From Peltaster fructicola (taxonomy: Eukaryota; Ascomycota; Dothideomycetes): 64,000 nt of DNA. Where the stretch lies: assembly GCA_001592805.2 (NCBI GenBank), contig CP051140.1, forward strand, positions 3,225,501-3,289,500, in the 5' to 3' direction. Under the pieces are notes generated by a model. That model searched no databases, was not told the origin of the DNA, and saw nothing but the letters and a program-made list of their open reading frames with translations. Every line of letters starts with the position of its first letter. Position 1 is the stretch's first letter. A program made the position numbers and the translations under genes. Positions 46,970-58,760 of the stretch are shown here, piece by piece.

Positions 46970-49900
46970 ATGCCTTGGGCACCGCTGCCTACACTCGCAT
47001 TCGCAATATGCGTACATCCATTCAGAGCAACAGAGTCGGAGGACTTACCGCTCGAGGTCGGTGATCACATCTACATCATTGAACAAGGCGGTGGACATGG
47101 CGACTGGTATAGAGGCTATCTGGTGGCGCCGCCTTCTCTACTCGCAGGACTCACGAGCGATCGAGGCCAGCAGCTCGAGCATAGAGTCTTCTCAGGCATA
47201 TTCCCACGAAACTGCGTTGAGATTCGAGAGCTCATGGGAGATAACAAGGATAGTGGCTCCGGTACACAACCTGGCTCGCCTGTAGGACAAGGTGATGGCA
47301 CAGAGGTGGAACAAGCACTGGAGCGCCGGAAAAGTCAGAAAGCACATGCACGGAGACTGAGTAGGGCACTGAACAGGAAACGAAGCCAACGTAGCATGAA
47401 GGGACGATCGACGCCTCGAGCACCCACCGTACACGACCCGATGCCTCGCGATCCTAATGCACCCAAACCGATTGCACCTGTACCATTGTTGCGAGTGGGA
47501 GACGAGACTGGCGTCTCTGCAGAAGAACCGTTGGTCGACGAAATCGCTTCCTGTCTTCGAGAGTGGCATGATGCACGACTCCACGAACTACTCCTATCAG
47601 GCAAATATTCTCGACTTGGCAAGCTCGCAGACTTGATCAAGCGAGTGGACGACCGACGCAAGCAGCTACTGCACGATGTCATGACAGTGAAAGAGCTAGG
47701 TACACTTCGAGAGGACGTCGTCTGGGACTTGGTTGCAGGCAACAAGATGCTCAGTGATGAGGTTGTTGTGCGCAGTGCGCAAGAGAAGGGTCGCATATTG
47801 ACAGCCGACGACTCTGTCATCGAGATGACCAAGTTGCAGGCCAACATGAGCATCCTCGACAGACCACCACAGGCGCCTGTGGACCTCAACATGCTCTATC
47901 ATGTTTACGTCGACGTACGCAATCTTGTCATTGACTCCCAGACTCCTGCCACACTACAGATGTTCATTTGCAGCAAAGAGCCAGGTAACAAACCGCGAGC
48001 GCTCACTGAGAACTTCTCTATCACCACACCCTCCGACTACGACCACAAATCTCCAGCCGACGCACACAAGTCGTTTTTCATCAATCTCAGCGCCACCGAC
48101 GTGGGCTTTGGCTCGGAGACCACGTCTGTATATGTGGTCTTCAAGCTCCTGAGAGACGAACCGGTGCGCCAAGCTACACCGGCTGCATCACTCACACCAC
48201 CTCAAGCGAACGGAGCTGCTGAGACTGCGTCAGATAGTCCACAGGCAAGGACTAGTCTGCGGACCCGGCGAAGCGTCTTTGGCAGTCAGCGCCGCAAACA
48301 GAGTCTTGATAGGCAATCCGAGCGCCCCAACACAGCTCAGTCGCAAGTCTCAGAAGCAACGCACACATCCGCAACCGAGTCTGCACCAGTCGAGAATCGC
48401 ACTGTCAAGAGAATCGTAGCCATGGCCGCTGTTGAGCTCGGTTCCATTATACGTCAGAGTGGACGTGAGATGCATCAGAAAGTGCTCATGTGGACCCCTT
48501 CGATCGGCGCCGAAGCTCCTACGACTCAAGGTGAAGGATGGGAGGAAGTGGTCAGAGAGCTCCTGCGCAGTCCCACTGGCGGATTTGCCAAGGTCCCCAT
48601 TGTCAAACGATTCGAACTCTTTGCAACAGCATTTGCTACGCATGATCTTGACGCCTTGATCCGCTCTACGCCTACGTTGCTGCAAGACGTCCACTCAACA
48701 CGGAAGATTGGCTTCTCAGGTGCACCAACTGAGAAGCGAAGCGATATCTACCTCACTTTGACCGAGCCAATTATACCAGGCCGCAATGCTGTGCTGTCGC
48801 ATTCGAAATATGGCAGTGTTCCGATCAGCAGCAGGACGCAGACATCGCTGGCTAACTTGCAGCTCACACTCGAAGTCCGCAGAGCCGATGGTGAGCGACT
48901 GGAAGAGTGCATCTTCACGTCGTCGAACAACGCTGGACATACAGCATGGCGTACGACTGCTGTTGAGCGTGGCGAAGGCTGGAATCAGATCATCAGACTG
49001 GCTATCCCGCCCGAGGACGTCCAGGGTTGTCACGTTGTTATGAGCATCGCAGACAGCCCTAACTTCCCTTTGCGCTCGCCTGGGTCCCTCTGTGGGAGGA
49101 TGAAGCGTTCGTCAGAGACGGTGACCATCAAGTCGCTCTCTATGTCTACGATGAGTACAGTTCAAGCATGATCAACGGCAAAGGAGCCTATCTTGCGCTC
49201 CCACCATGGCATAAGAAGCATGATGCTGGCCAGGCCAATGCAGCACATCTGTCTGTCAGCACATATCTGTGCAGCACTGAATACTCGCAAGATCCTAATC
49301 TTCTCGGTCTGCTCAACTGGCGACAGTATCACGGTGCACGACTCACGGAACTACTCGAACGATTTGCACTCGTCCCGGACATCGAGATCGTGAAGCTCCT
49401 GCCGGATGTCTTCAACAAGCTCTTTCAGATTTTGGATGAGTACACCGGGAACGACGTATACGAAGGTCTAGTCTTTTCATGCTTTGTCACAGTGTTCAGC
49501 ATCACTCGAGATCGACGATTTGGTCTGACGGATGTCATTGAGCAGTTTGCTACGACTCGACACAGGTGGCAGAATGCCAGTGGAAGCTTGATCCGTGCTT
49601 ACCAGCAGCTTGTCAGCAGTCCGTTGGATCCTGATAGTTCTCGCAGACTTCGTGCAGCGCTCAAGGTTGGAGACCAGATGCTCAAACTGATCATTGAAAC
49701 GCGCAAACATGTCCTGAGCAACGGCACCGAGGTCAATGGCTTCAAAGATGATGAGCGTCCAATGTTCATCGAGGATCTGCAGCGATTATTCATTACACTT
49801 ATGGCTCTCATGCGCAACCCTCTACCTGTTCTGCTTGGCACACAAACACTAGTGATACAACACTTCCACTCTTGGCTTCCGGAGTTGGCAAGCATCATGA

Positions 49901-52854
49901 CGCCGATCGAAGTCTTGGAGATCGCTACAGACCTTATGGACGCCTGCGCTCATGCTCAAGGCAAGCTAATCCTACATCGATTAGTCCTGCTCATCAACTA
50001 CAGCCGGCTGGGCATCTTCAAGCATGCAGAGGTCAGGCAGCCACTGGTAGCAAACACCTACCGATGGCTAGCACCATATTGGGGTGCTGCTGTGCCGAGC
50101 GAGCAGTGGCGCAACCAAGTTCGACTCTGCTGCTCCGTTGTCGCTACACAAATGGCCGAGCTTGGAGAAGAAACATGTCAATATGTGCCAAAGCTTGTTG
50201 AATCGTACGAGATCATCCAGAAGCTGGAACGGCCCTCAAAGCGTACGTTCAGCATGCTCTTCCCAGTGACGTATCCATTCGTTGAGAAGAAGACTCCTGA
50301 TGCCATCTCCGTGGATGAATCACTTCTCGAAATCTCAGCACTGCTATCGGCGGCACTCACAACCAAGACTGGCCTCTACTTCGATGCAAGCGTCGTCGAC
50401 ATACCTGGCGTCCTCATGCAGGCTTTGAACTGCGTCCGAAGCATCCTGGCATGCGAGGCATTTCCATCAAGCTGGCTCAGTCTGCACGTGAGTCATCACA
50501 AGTTTGCGACACTTGCTTTGAGCCGTATCGAAGAGGTCCTTGTTTCTTCGCTGCCTGACATCTACGCACCCGATGCATCAGAAGCTTTCGAATTCGATAC
50601 TCCATTATGGCGAGCATACTTCGGTTGTCTCTTTGCTGCTGTAAGCAGCTCCGCACTAGCCATGGAGAGTTTCCCTGAGCAGAAACGAAGGGCTATCTGG
50701 AAGATTGCTGGAGATGTGCGTGAGTTCGGTGCAAAACTGCTGAAACACAGCTGGGAGGCCATTGGCTGGGAGATGGACGATGAGCACCGCAAGCTTCATG
50801 GTTTCGACCGAATGGGAGGCTACCAAGTCCAATTCGTACCTGAGCTTGTCGCACCTATTGTTGAGCTGTGCTTGAGCATGCATGCCAGCCTTCGTGCTGT
50901 TGCCACAGAAGTCCTTCGCAGTATGATTGTGAGTTCATGGGAGATCGACCAAGATCTCGACATTATTCAAACCGCCATGATCGATTGTCTGGACAAGCTG
51001 TGCCGAAGCAAAGCCGTCAGCGAGGCTGTATTGCAGAAGTCGTTCATCAACGAAATGCTGACTCGCTTCGAGCCGATCAAAGCAACCTCGGAGGATGACC
51101 TGTATCGTGCTGTCGTCGCGATGTTCACTCGAATCGAGGAACTGCTTGGACTTCTGGGCATCGTACATGCGGGCGGTGCGTTGAACGAGGCTACTCGCAT
51201 CATGGACACTCTCCGGCTGATGGAGTTCCTGCGCGGTGTTCAAAGTAACGATGCTTACATTCGATATGTGCATCAGCTTGCAGATTTGCAGGCAAAGGCT
51301 GGCAACCATACTGAGGCTGGCTTGGCCCTCAAACTTCATGCTGATCAATATAGTTGGGATCATGCTACGGCTGTCGAAGCCATGAGTGATCCGAACTTGC
51401 CAGCGCAGAAGGTCTACGAGAGAAAGGAAGCTCTGTACCTTGAGATCCTGCAGCAGTTCGAACGGGGTCAAGCATGGCATGAGGCGCTTGCGATATACAA
51501 AGAGCTCAGCAACCACTACGAGACCAACGTTTTCGACTATCACAAACTCGCGCGGACACAGCGCGCAATGGCAGGTATCCACGAGCGCATCTCGAAAGGC
51601 GAGCGCTATAATCCTCGCTACTTCCGAGTAGTCTACCGCGGTCTAGGCTTCCCGTTGAGTCTGCGAGATAAGCAGTTCATATTCCAGGGACAGCCAGATG
51701 ATCGTCTTGCGAGGTTTGAAGATCGTATGCAACAGCTGCATCCTGCGGCAAAGATTCTGCGCATCGGCGCTGAGCCAGATATGGAGGGACAATATCTGCA
51801 AATCTACGCAGTGAGCACGCATCGAGACCTTGGGCACACCATCTACCAACGGGTGAAGGTGTCCCAGAATGTCAGGGATCATTGTCTCTTGTCCAACCCG
51901 GACAAGTTCTCAACGACATCGAGGCAGCCAATGCAAGATGTGCCTGTGATCGATCAGACGGTCGAAAAGGTCATCTACACAACCGCGCAGACCTTCCCGA
52001 CGATCCTTCGCAGGGTAGAGATCATCGAGACCGAGGCTATAACACTGTCGCCAATCGAGGCAGCTGTAGAGCGAACGACCAGGAAAACGCAAGAGCTGGT
52101 CACTTTGGAGAAGCGTGTATCCTCTGGAGAGGATTCGGCTATGGACCAGCTGTCAGAGGCTCTACTGCTGTCGGTTGATCCCAACTCAGACAGCAGTGTG
52201 TCCCGGTACCGTGTATTGCTGCCGTCTACAGTACAGACAGACACCGCGTCTGCTGAGGTTGATCCAGAGGCACTTGATCTGAACGCCGAAGAGCCTAGCT
52301 TGGATCCGATGCAGCAAGCGTTGAAGGTCTCACTCCTGGATCACGCCCTGGTCATTCGACGATGTCTCAGCCTGTACAACAAGACTGCATGGCTCGCAAC
52401 TCGAGCTGAGCTTATCCCACGGTTTGAAGCAAGCTTTGCTGCGGAACTCGAAGAGCTCTATCCTGGTCAGGCGGGCAACTTCGACCTCACTGTGGTCCCG
52501 TCGAACAATGACATCGACAGAGAATCGCAGAATGGTCAACAAGCATCAGAGGGTGCAGATCAGAATGGTGCTGAGACTACAACACCGAGTGACGACAAGC
52601 GACGAGGCCGAAGAAGGTCGTTATCGTTCCTTAAGCGAGGCTCATCGAAGTCGTCTCTCCGTGGAAACAAGGATGAAGGTGGTCAAGAACGAGACTCCAG
52701 TCGTGCTAGGAGCTCTAGTAGGACTGGACGTTTGAGTCTCTTCAGGACAATCAGTCAGAGCCAGGAGCAGAGATCAGACTCTACGACTAATGGTAGCAGT
52801 GTTGGGAAGAGGTTGAGCTGGCTGAAAGGTAATTCGTCTGTGACAGCCTTATAG
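46970..52854 (+). CDS. DCK1: DOCK-family guanine nucleotide exchange factor (Dck1-like), with one internal frame change
   Basis: The first frame (46970-49171) starts MPWAPLPTLAFAICVHPF, an SH3 domain (about residues 10-85) ending GIFPRNCVEIRE. The DHR-1/C2 region follows (RSDIYLTLTEPIIPGRNAVL ... VVMSIADSPNFP). From about 49069 the sequence continues in the -1 frame as FALAWVPLWEDEAFVRDGDH and runs to 52854 through the DHR-2 exchange domain (ERKEALYLEILQQFERGQ, NPRYFRVVYRGLGFP, ERTTRKTQELVTLEKRV) to a basic Ser-rich tail. Total is about 1960 residues. DOCK proteins activate Rac or Cdc42. The frame change falls at CCCTTTG (49066-49072): either one T is missing, or the ribosome slips there. No residue is lost between frames, so an intron is unlikely. 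Confidence 0.88.
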
Positions 52855-53582
52855 GCACAGGCCTTTGGTGATTGACGGCGTTTCGTATTGTCCTTCGGTG
52901 GGTGGAATGATACCCTGTCGCGAAACTCATATCTTAATCCATGTACAAGATTGTACCGTGTTCAGCAATGCTTTCATCAAAGCTCTCTGCGCCAGTGCGT
53001 TGTCATCGATGTCGTCATGTAATGTGCTCCCTCGGACGAGCGCACTGCTCTCTATGCCGCCAAAGATGACCTTCGAAATAACCTGTGAGCATAATGCAGA
53101 CCTCATCAGTAGCGTGTTTTATGCCCAGTAGGACGAAGAATTCGGAAGTGTCAGGAACGGGACAGCAGTGTAGCTGTACGTAGCTGTGCTGCCCTGGTCG
53201 ATGGTGTCACTCTACCTGCCACTAAAATAGTCTCCCAAGTGCGGGCAAGGGAAAACAGATGCAAGCCTGCAGCAACGATCCAAAAGCAGTTTGGATGCGC
53301 CTGAAATCTTGTGCTGCGCGCTCAAGCCAACGGCATTTTTCTTGACACACACATAGCAGACTCACCGCAACTATCACATCTTACATCTTTGCCCTCTTAC
53401 ATCCGAATACGACACCTACTTCGACGGACGAGCGCGACGAAACACGACGTACTCTGCATGCGGATGAGGCAGCTCATCATGCGACACAGCCGCGCAGGTC
53501 CAAAGACAGCCGCACTTGAGCATTTTGGCTGTGACTAGAGCGAGAGTCGTCAGAGCTACGACAGCATTCTCAGACGGCCAGA
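52855..53582. other. Intergenic region, no gene seen
   Basis: 728 nt between the DOCK stop and the RXT3 start. Short frames only. It should contain the RXT3 promoter and leader. Confidence 0.4.
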
Positions 53583-56500
53583 ATGGAGCGAGGACATTCG
53601 CGACACCATTCAGCTCACTACGCTCCACCTACGACCTCGCCTCGAGCAGCGTATCAACCCTCATCTCGACTTTACTTTGATCAGTCGAATCCTTCAGTCT
53701 TCCACGGCGATTCCTATCACTATCACGACCGCAAACCTTTCCCTCCGAGATCGAGCATATCAAAAGACGGACAGATGAATGGAGCAAGAGAATGGCATGG
53801 CGTACAACAAGGTAGGTGGAAATCAGTCTCTTCTAGCACATCCAACACATCTGAAGGCACAGCTATCGTTGGTGTGATGCTCGATTTGCGCCGCTACTCG
53901 TCGAAGAGACACAAAAAAGCTCAGGCTATGGGACATGCAGCACTGTCACATGCCACTGTCTTGGACTTGAACAGCTGGACAGCACCGCCGCGGTGCTCTA
54001 TGATCATTTGATCGAGATGTGTTTGACACAGGTACCTCCCACCACAAAAGAGCGCGTGAGCACAGCAATACCACACCAGCAGGATTGGCAGTACACAGTG
54101 GCCAGGATAACCCCAGACCAAGTACAACGCCCGATCAGCATCAGAACCCAATGGCGCGGAACTGTGTGCATACTGGCGGGGTGTACCAGCTGTGGACCTT
54201 CGCGGCTTAGTGCGCTACCCGTTGTTTTAAAGCTTCCATCATCAGATGCAAAAGTCGCGATCCTCTTTAGCTGACCGTTGCTTTGATCATCTAGGCATCC
54301 CTCCTCCTGCTCCTCTCTCGGCATCATCGAATATCCCACCGCCAAACTTCTTCGTCGCCCCTCAGCCTCCAGCATCAAATGTCGTCCACTCTGCCATGCC
54401 TCTACCCTACGATCCATCGAGGAGACGCTCGATAGGTGCTGCTGCCAGTCCACCGCAGTTCGCTGCTGGTAAGTGCTCAACACTGACATTTCGACGGCTT
54501 TACTAACAGATCGTAAGGGCCTGCGGAATCTCCTTCTATGCCCTCCTTTGCACCACGATCGATGATGCCTCCCTCTCCTTCACAGCCACTGCCCTCGGCG
54601 GCGCATGGCGCACATGGACCGCCTACGACATCACCTTTCGCTGGCATTCGCGACCTTGCGAGCCTCAACTCTGGTCGTCGCTCAGGAGCTGGAATGTCCA
54701 TTTCATCGATTCTCGGCGGCGCAGTTGATGAGCCCAAGTCAACGCAGAAGAGTATGCAGCCACCATCGCCGGGAAGAGCAAGGGCATCGAGTATGCGAGA
54801 GTATTCGAACGGATATAGAGAGCGAAGTCCTCTGCGACGAGACCAGGGAATCTTTGGCCAACGATCTGCGGATGGAAGTGCCACTTCAGAGCAACCAGCG
54901 CACTCGTTTCGTGCCTTTCCGCCTCAGAATGGCTATGGCGCGAACGGTAACTTACCTGGACGACCGAGCAGTCAACCTTCTGAGCAAAGGCCTCTTAATC
55001 TAGTGTCGGAAACATCAAATCGAAGTGATGAAGGACAAATCAATATGTTCAGGTCTTTCGCAAGCACTGCAGATAGCTACGGCAAAGAGCGACCAGGCGA
55101 GACCATACCGGCAACACAACATATCGATCGATCTGCTTTCAGCAGTCCTGGCGCGATCAAAGAGCTTAGGGATGTCTTCTCTCCAGCCTATCCCTCCAAG
55201 CAGTTTGCAACACCGATGCGCGAGGATCAGGCACCTCTCTTTCGACCTGCATATCCACAGCCAATGATGAGCGCTCATGAGCCTGTAGAGGCTATCCGAG
55301 GAGAAACTGAAAGAGCGACACCACAGCCTTACCCGCTCTACCGCAACGGCTACTTCGAGCGACCACTTACATACGAGGAGCATCAGCGATTGGAGGGAGC
55401 TCGAGAGCTGCAACGCAAGGATAGCGATCCACGCTCCATCTTCAACATAAGTCCAGAGCTGCGCAGAAGAGGTCGAGACTCTCCTCTGCCACAGGCAGTA
55501 CATGGTGCACAACCAAGACATATTGGTCCTGGTGGAGATCACCCAAGCATAAAGAGCGAGTTCGGACGCATGTTCTCAGGGCTTGGTGGTGGATTTGGAA
55601 GTGCAACGCCTGTTGCCGGACAATCGATGAACGGCAATGGCACACCCTCGCGTATCGTGAGTCCTACACGACCTGGTGAGGCTGTGGACTATGGGCGCTC
55701 TTTCGACGACGAGGGACCTCGCAGTGCGTCTGTTAGACCTTCTCGGAAATCTGGAGGCCGTCGTTCTCGTGAGGACGAAATAGAGCGATACGATGGCCGG
55801 ATGACGCCCAGTCTTTCGCAGCGAGGGAACAAACGAGCCAAGACTGGTCACCCACACCACCATCACCACCACCATCACAATACCGTCCATCATCATCACC
55901 ATGATGGCCCAGAGCAGCCTGGATATGGTATGATCCGATTCCCATCGACACCCTTGGTGTCAACATTGAAACACCATCACCACCACAGCACACATGCGCA
56001 TCCGACTCATCATCACCATCATCAGCTCGCTCATTCGTCTATGCCACCACTGAGGAAGCCAGAGATCACCGTTCGCAGCGACGCCGTGGTAGAAGCAGTT
56101 GCGAAGAAGCCACGAAAGCACCTAGGCTCAATGCCGTACAACGTCCATACTTCGGATCCAGCGATCAATGGCCCTCACCTACACTACTCCACATCTCCAG
56201 AACTGATACCCAAATTTGAAGGCAAGGAGAACTGCACATACACCGTGAGAGTACCGAGATGGTATATAACCCGTACGGCAGCCGAGATAAAAGCCGGTGA
56301 GCTGAGTCGTCTGGAGGAGATCTGCAGAGAACGACGAGTATGGGGCTCAGACATCTATACGGACGACTCAGACGTCATCGCTGCTGCTGTACACTCAGGC
56401 TGGATCCGTGGTGATTTTGGCTACTCCAACGACGATATCTCTGCTCTGGATGAGGAGACACAGCACGAACCCGCCAATCTCAGCCTGAGCACGAAGCCAG

Positions 56501-56793
56501 CACAACCTTTGGATATTCCGGCGGGCTACGACATGCACGTCACCTTGCTGATCCTTCCGCCGCTCGAAGAATATGCAAGCACTCACAGACATCACATCTG
56601 GTCGAGAGACTGGAAAGGTGCAGAACTCCACGACGGCATGTCATACATGATCTTCAAGCTTGACTTTGTCGACGAGGGCGCTGCGAACAGAGGCGTCAGT
56701 CGAGACGCGAGTAACAGAAAGGCACGTATTGCGGTGGAGGAGCGCAAGCGACGAGAAGCTGCAGCAGCGTTGCTGATGTTGCCTGGCATATAA
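53583..56793 (+). CDS. RXT3: RXT3, subunit of the Rpd3L histone deacetylase complex
   Basis: Three exons: 53583-53811, 54295-54468 and 54518-56793; 892 residues. Intron 1 is 483 nt, intron 2 is 49 nt with TACTAACAG shortly before the acceptor. The N-terminal two thirds are disordered, Pro/Ser/Arg-rich. Around residues 579-642 lie three histidine runs (HPHHHHHHHHN and others). The C-terminal Rxt3 domain starts at PRKHLGSMPYNVHTS and includes FEGKENCTYTVRVPRWYI, RRVWGSDIYTDDSDVIAAA and HSGWIRGDFGY. Rxt3 is a nuclear component of the large Rpd3 deacetylase complex, acting in gene repression. The VQQ|GIPPPAP junction across intron 1 keeps frame but rests only on splice signals and composition, so the N-terminus is less certain than the rest. 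Confidence 0.9.
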
Positions 56794-57491
56794 GCTGGAA
56801 TTAACGGCGGTATACGAGCGGGAGCATGATTGCATATCCACTGCACCAAGTGTTAGCTCTATGTAGTGATCTATGGCAGCCGTGGCTCTCTCATGACTAA
56901 TGCTTGATGGCTATCATATCGCGAGCGCAAGGTATATGTTAGGCTCTTCTGTACTTTAACAGGTACACGTATGGGATGTTCCAGCCCGAAGGCCATCTGA
57001 GGCCGTCAAATGCTGTATTGCACTGGATCCGACTGGAGAAATTGTTGATATGTCGGAATTCGGCAGATCGAGAACACCAGCTGAAGTGCTTCTTCTATCG
57101 ACCGACAATTGTGTCGCTTCATACTTCCTCAGTATGCTCACCTCGTTGGGTGGCTGCGAAGAAGAGTTGCCACATCTATCGCTCTAACGAGCCGTGCTGA
57201 TCAGACCATTCTCATATGATTGCGACCCGCAGTTTCATGCGGCGGGCATGTGCAGTCCAGTATGAGACCTGGCGTAGTGTGGACCAGACTGAATTTCATA
57301 GTCGGTCCATGTATGGATGAGCTGCTTCACACAGTATTCTGGTAAGACTTCGTCATGGTGCTAGTCGTGCAAGACGACGTCTCTGTTATTTTGGGCTGAC
57401 CAGTGGTGCATGGCCAGGCTCGACCTAAGTACTGCCAGATCATCAGACAGTCCAAGGCATGGGTTGTTTTCGTAAGTGTTTTGTGCTTCTT
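56794..57491. other. Convergent intergenic region, no gene seen
   Basis: 698 nt between the converging stops of RXT3 and the membrane-protein gene. Only short frames (about 60-85 codons). No RNA gene recognised. Confidence 0.45.
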
Positions 57492-58760
57492 TCAGGTAGG
57501 TCCATGTCGTCTAACAGTCGACGATCCAGCTTTATAAGATTCGTCATCCTCCAATGTCACCTGGCTGCTGGTTAGAGCTTTCGTTGTGTTGAAAGAAGTT
57601 CCTTGTACGAGGATGCTCGGTGGTGGGCTAGTCTTGTCCTTCGCAAATCTGACCTCTCCGTGACGATTACTGAGTGGCTTGGTCCTGTTGAACTGTGTCG
57701 CACTTAGCATGTCGTCAGGGTGCAAAGTATCGCCTATTATGGGTGCTCCGTTCACACTGAGCGGTATATGTGTGCGACTGTCGTCCGTTGCGTAGCTTGA
57801 CGCATATACTCGACCGAACGAGGCAGAGCCGTTTGATCGTAGGAACCAGAGTACTCGAGACACAAGCGGACGCAAGGTCGCAAGACTGATTGCAGTAATG
57901 GCTACTCCACCTTCAACAGTCGTCCAGATCGCTACTTCCGCCGTGTCATCTGTACATGCGTGAGCGTCAGGGATGACAAGTGTCTGAAAGTGCTTACACA
58001 GGAAGTCTCCGTCCCGACCGTAGTAGACCTGGTCCAAGGTATGCAAGTAGAACATACGTACAATGGTCGCGGTGGACGCGAGTGCTCCAAAAGCCAAGAT
58101 GGAAGCTACCATGATCTTCTGTTGCAGTGGGATCGTCAAGTCTTTGACAATGAAGAACGGGAAGATTCCTAGCGTCCAGTCGCAAGCCACGTTAGATGCT
58201 GAGACCGTGTATATCAGTGATGTGATGATGTGAGATGGTAGGCAGCGCTTCTGGTTAGGGTCTAGAGACCACCAGTCGCTGGTTGGGTTGCACTGAAAGA
58301 TGACTCCTAGAAAGAACGATAGACCGAGCGCGATAGACCAGACGATGAGAGCATAGATGATGATAAGATGTGTGCGTTTGGTCGTTACCCGGCGTAGAGA
58401 GAAGCAGATGGCTAGCTTGACAAATGTTGAAGACAGTGAATACCAGATCTCGCAGAAGTACCAGAACTGTGCTTGTCAGCGTTGTTGCTGCGCAGATGTG
58501 GCATTACTGACCCGAAGTGCGGTCTCGGCATCCCTCAGGTCAAGCACTGCAAGATGGCGACCAGTTCCATATACTACACCTCCGATCTGGCACGCAAGAT
58601 ATGCAGTGAAGAATATCTGTGCAATGATGACCAGCCTGTCGTCTACTCCGAACTTGCCAAGCTGATTTGCTCGAACATAGATGCGTAGAGGAACGGTGAT
58701 CCAGGTCAGGATGGTGAACACGATAGCCACGGCCCAGACACTGCCGCTTTTGCTGTCCAT
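57492..58760 (-). CDS. Fungal seven-helix membrane protein with rhodopsin-like domain (PTH11-related)
   Basis: Three exons: 58512-58760, 57998-58466 and 57492-57949; introns 45 nt (GTCAGT ... CACAG) and 48 nt (GTAAGC ... ACAG); 391 residues. Seven hydrophobic segments alternate with short loops: VWAVAIVFTILTWITV, LVIIAQIFFTAYLACQIGGV, FVKLAICFSL, LIIIYALMIVWSIALGLSFF, IITSLIYTVSASNVACDWTL, IMVASILAFGALASTATIV and VAITAISLATLRPLVSRVLW. The HLxx-like DDRLVI and the CNPTSDWW loop fit the fungal integral-membrane rhodopsin-like family. The C-terminal 110 residues are polar and probably cytosolic. No CFEM domain precedes the helices. The lysine for a retinal is not evident, so it is not a light-driven pump. 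Ligand and function are unknown. Confidence 0.83.
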
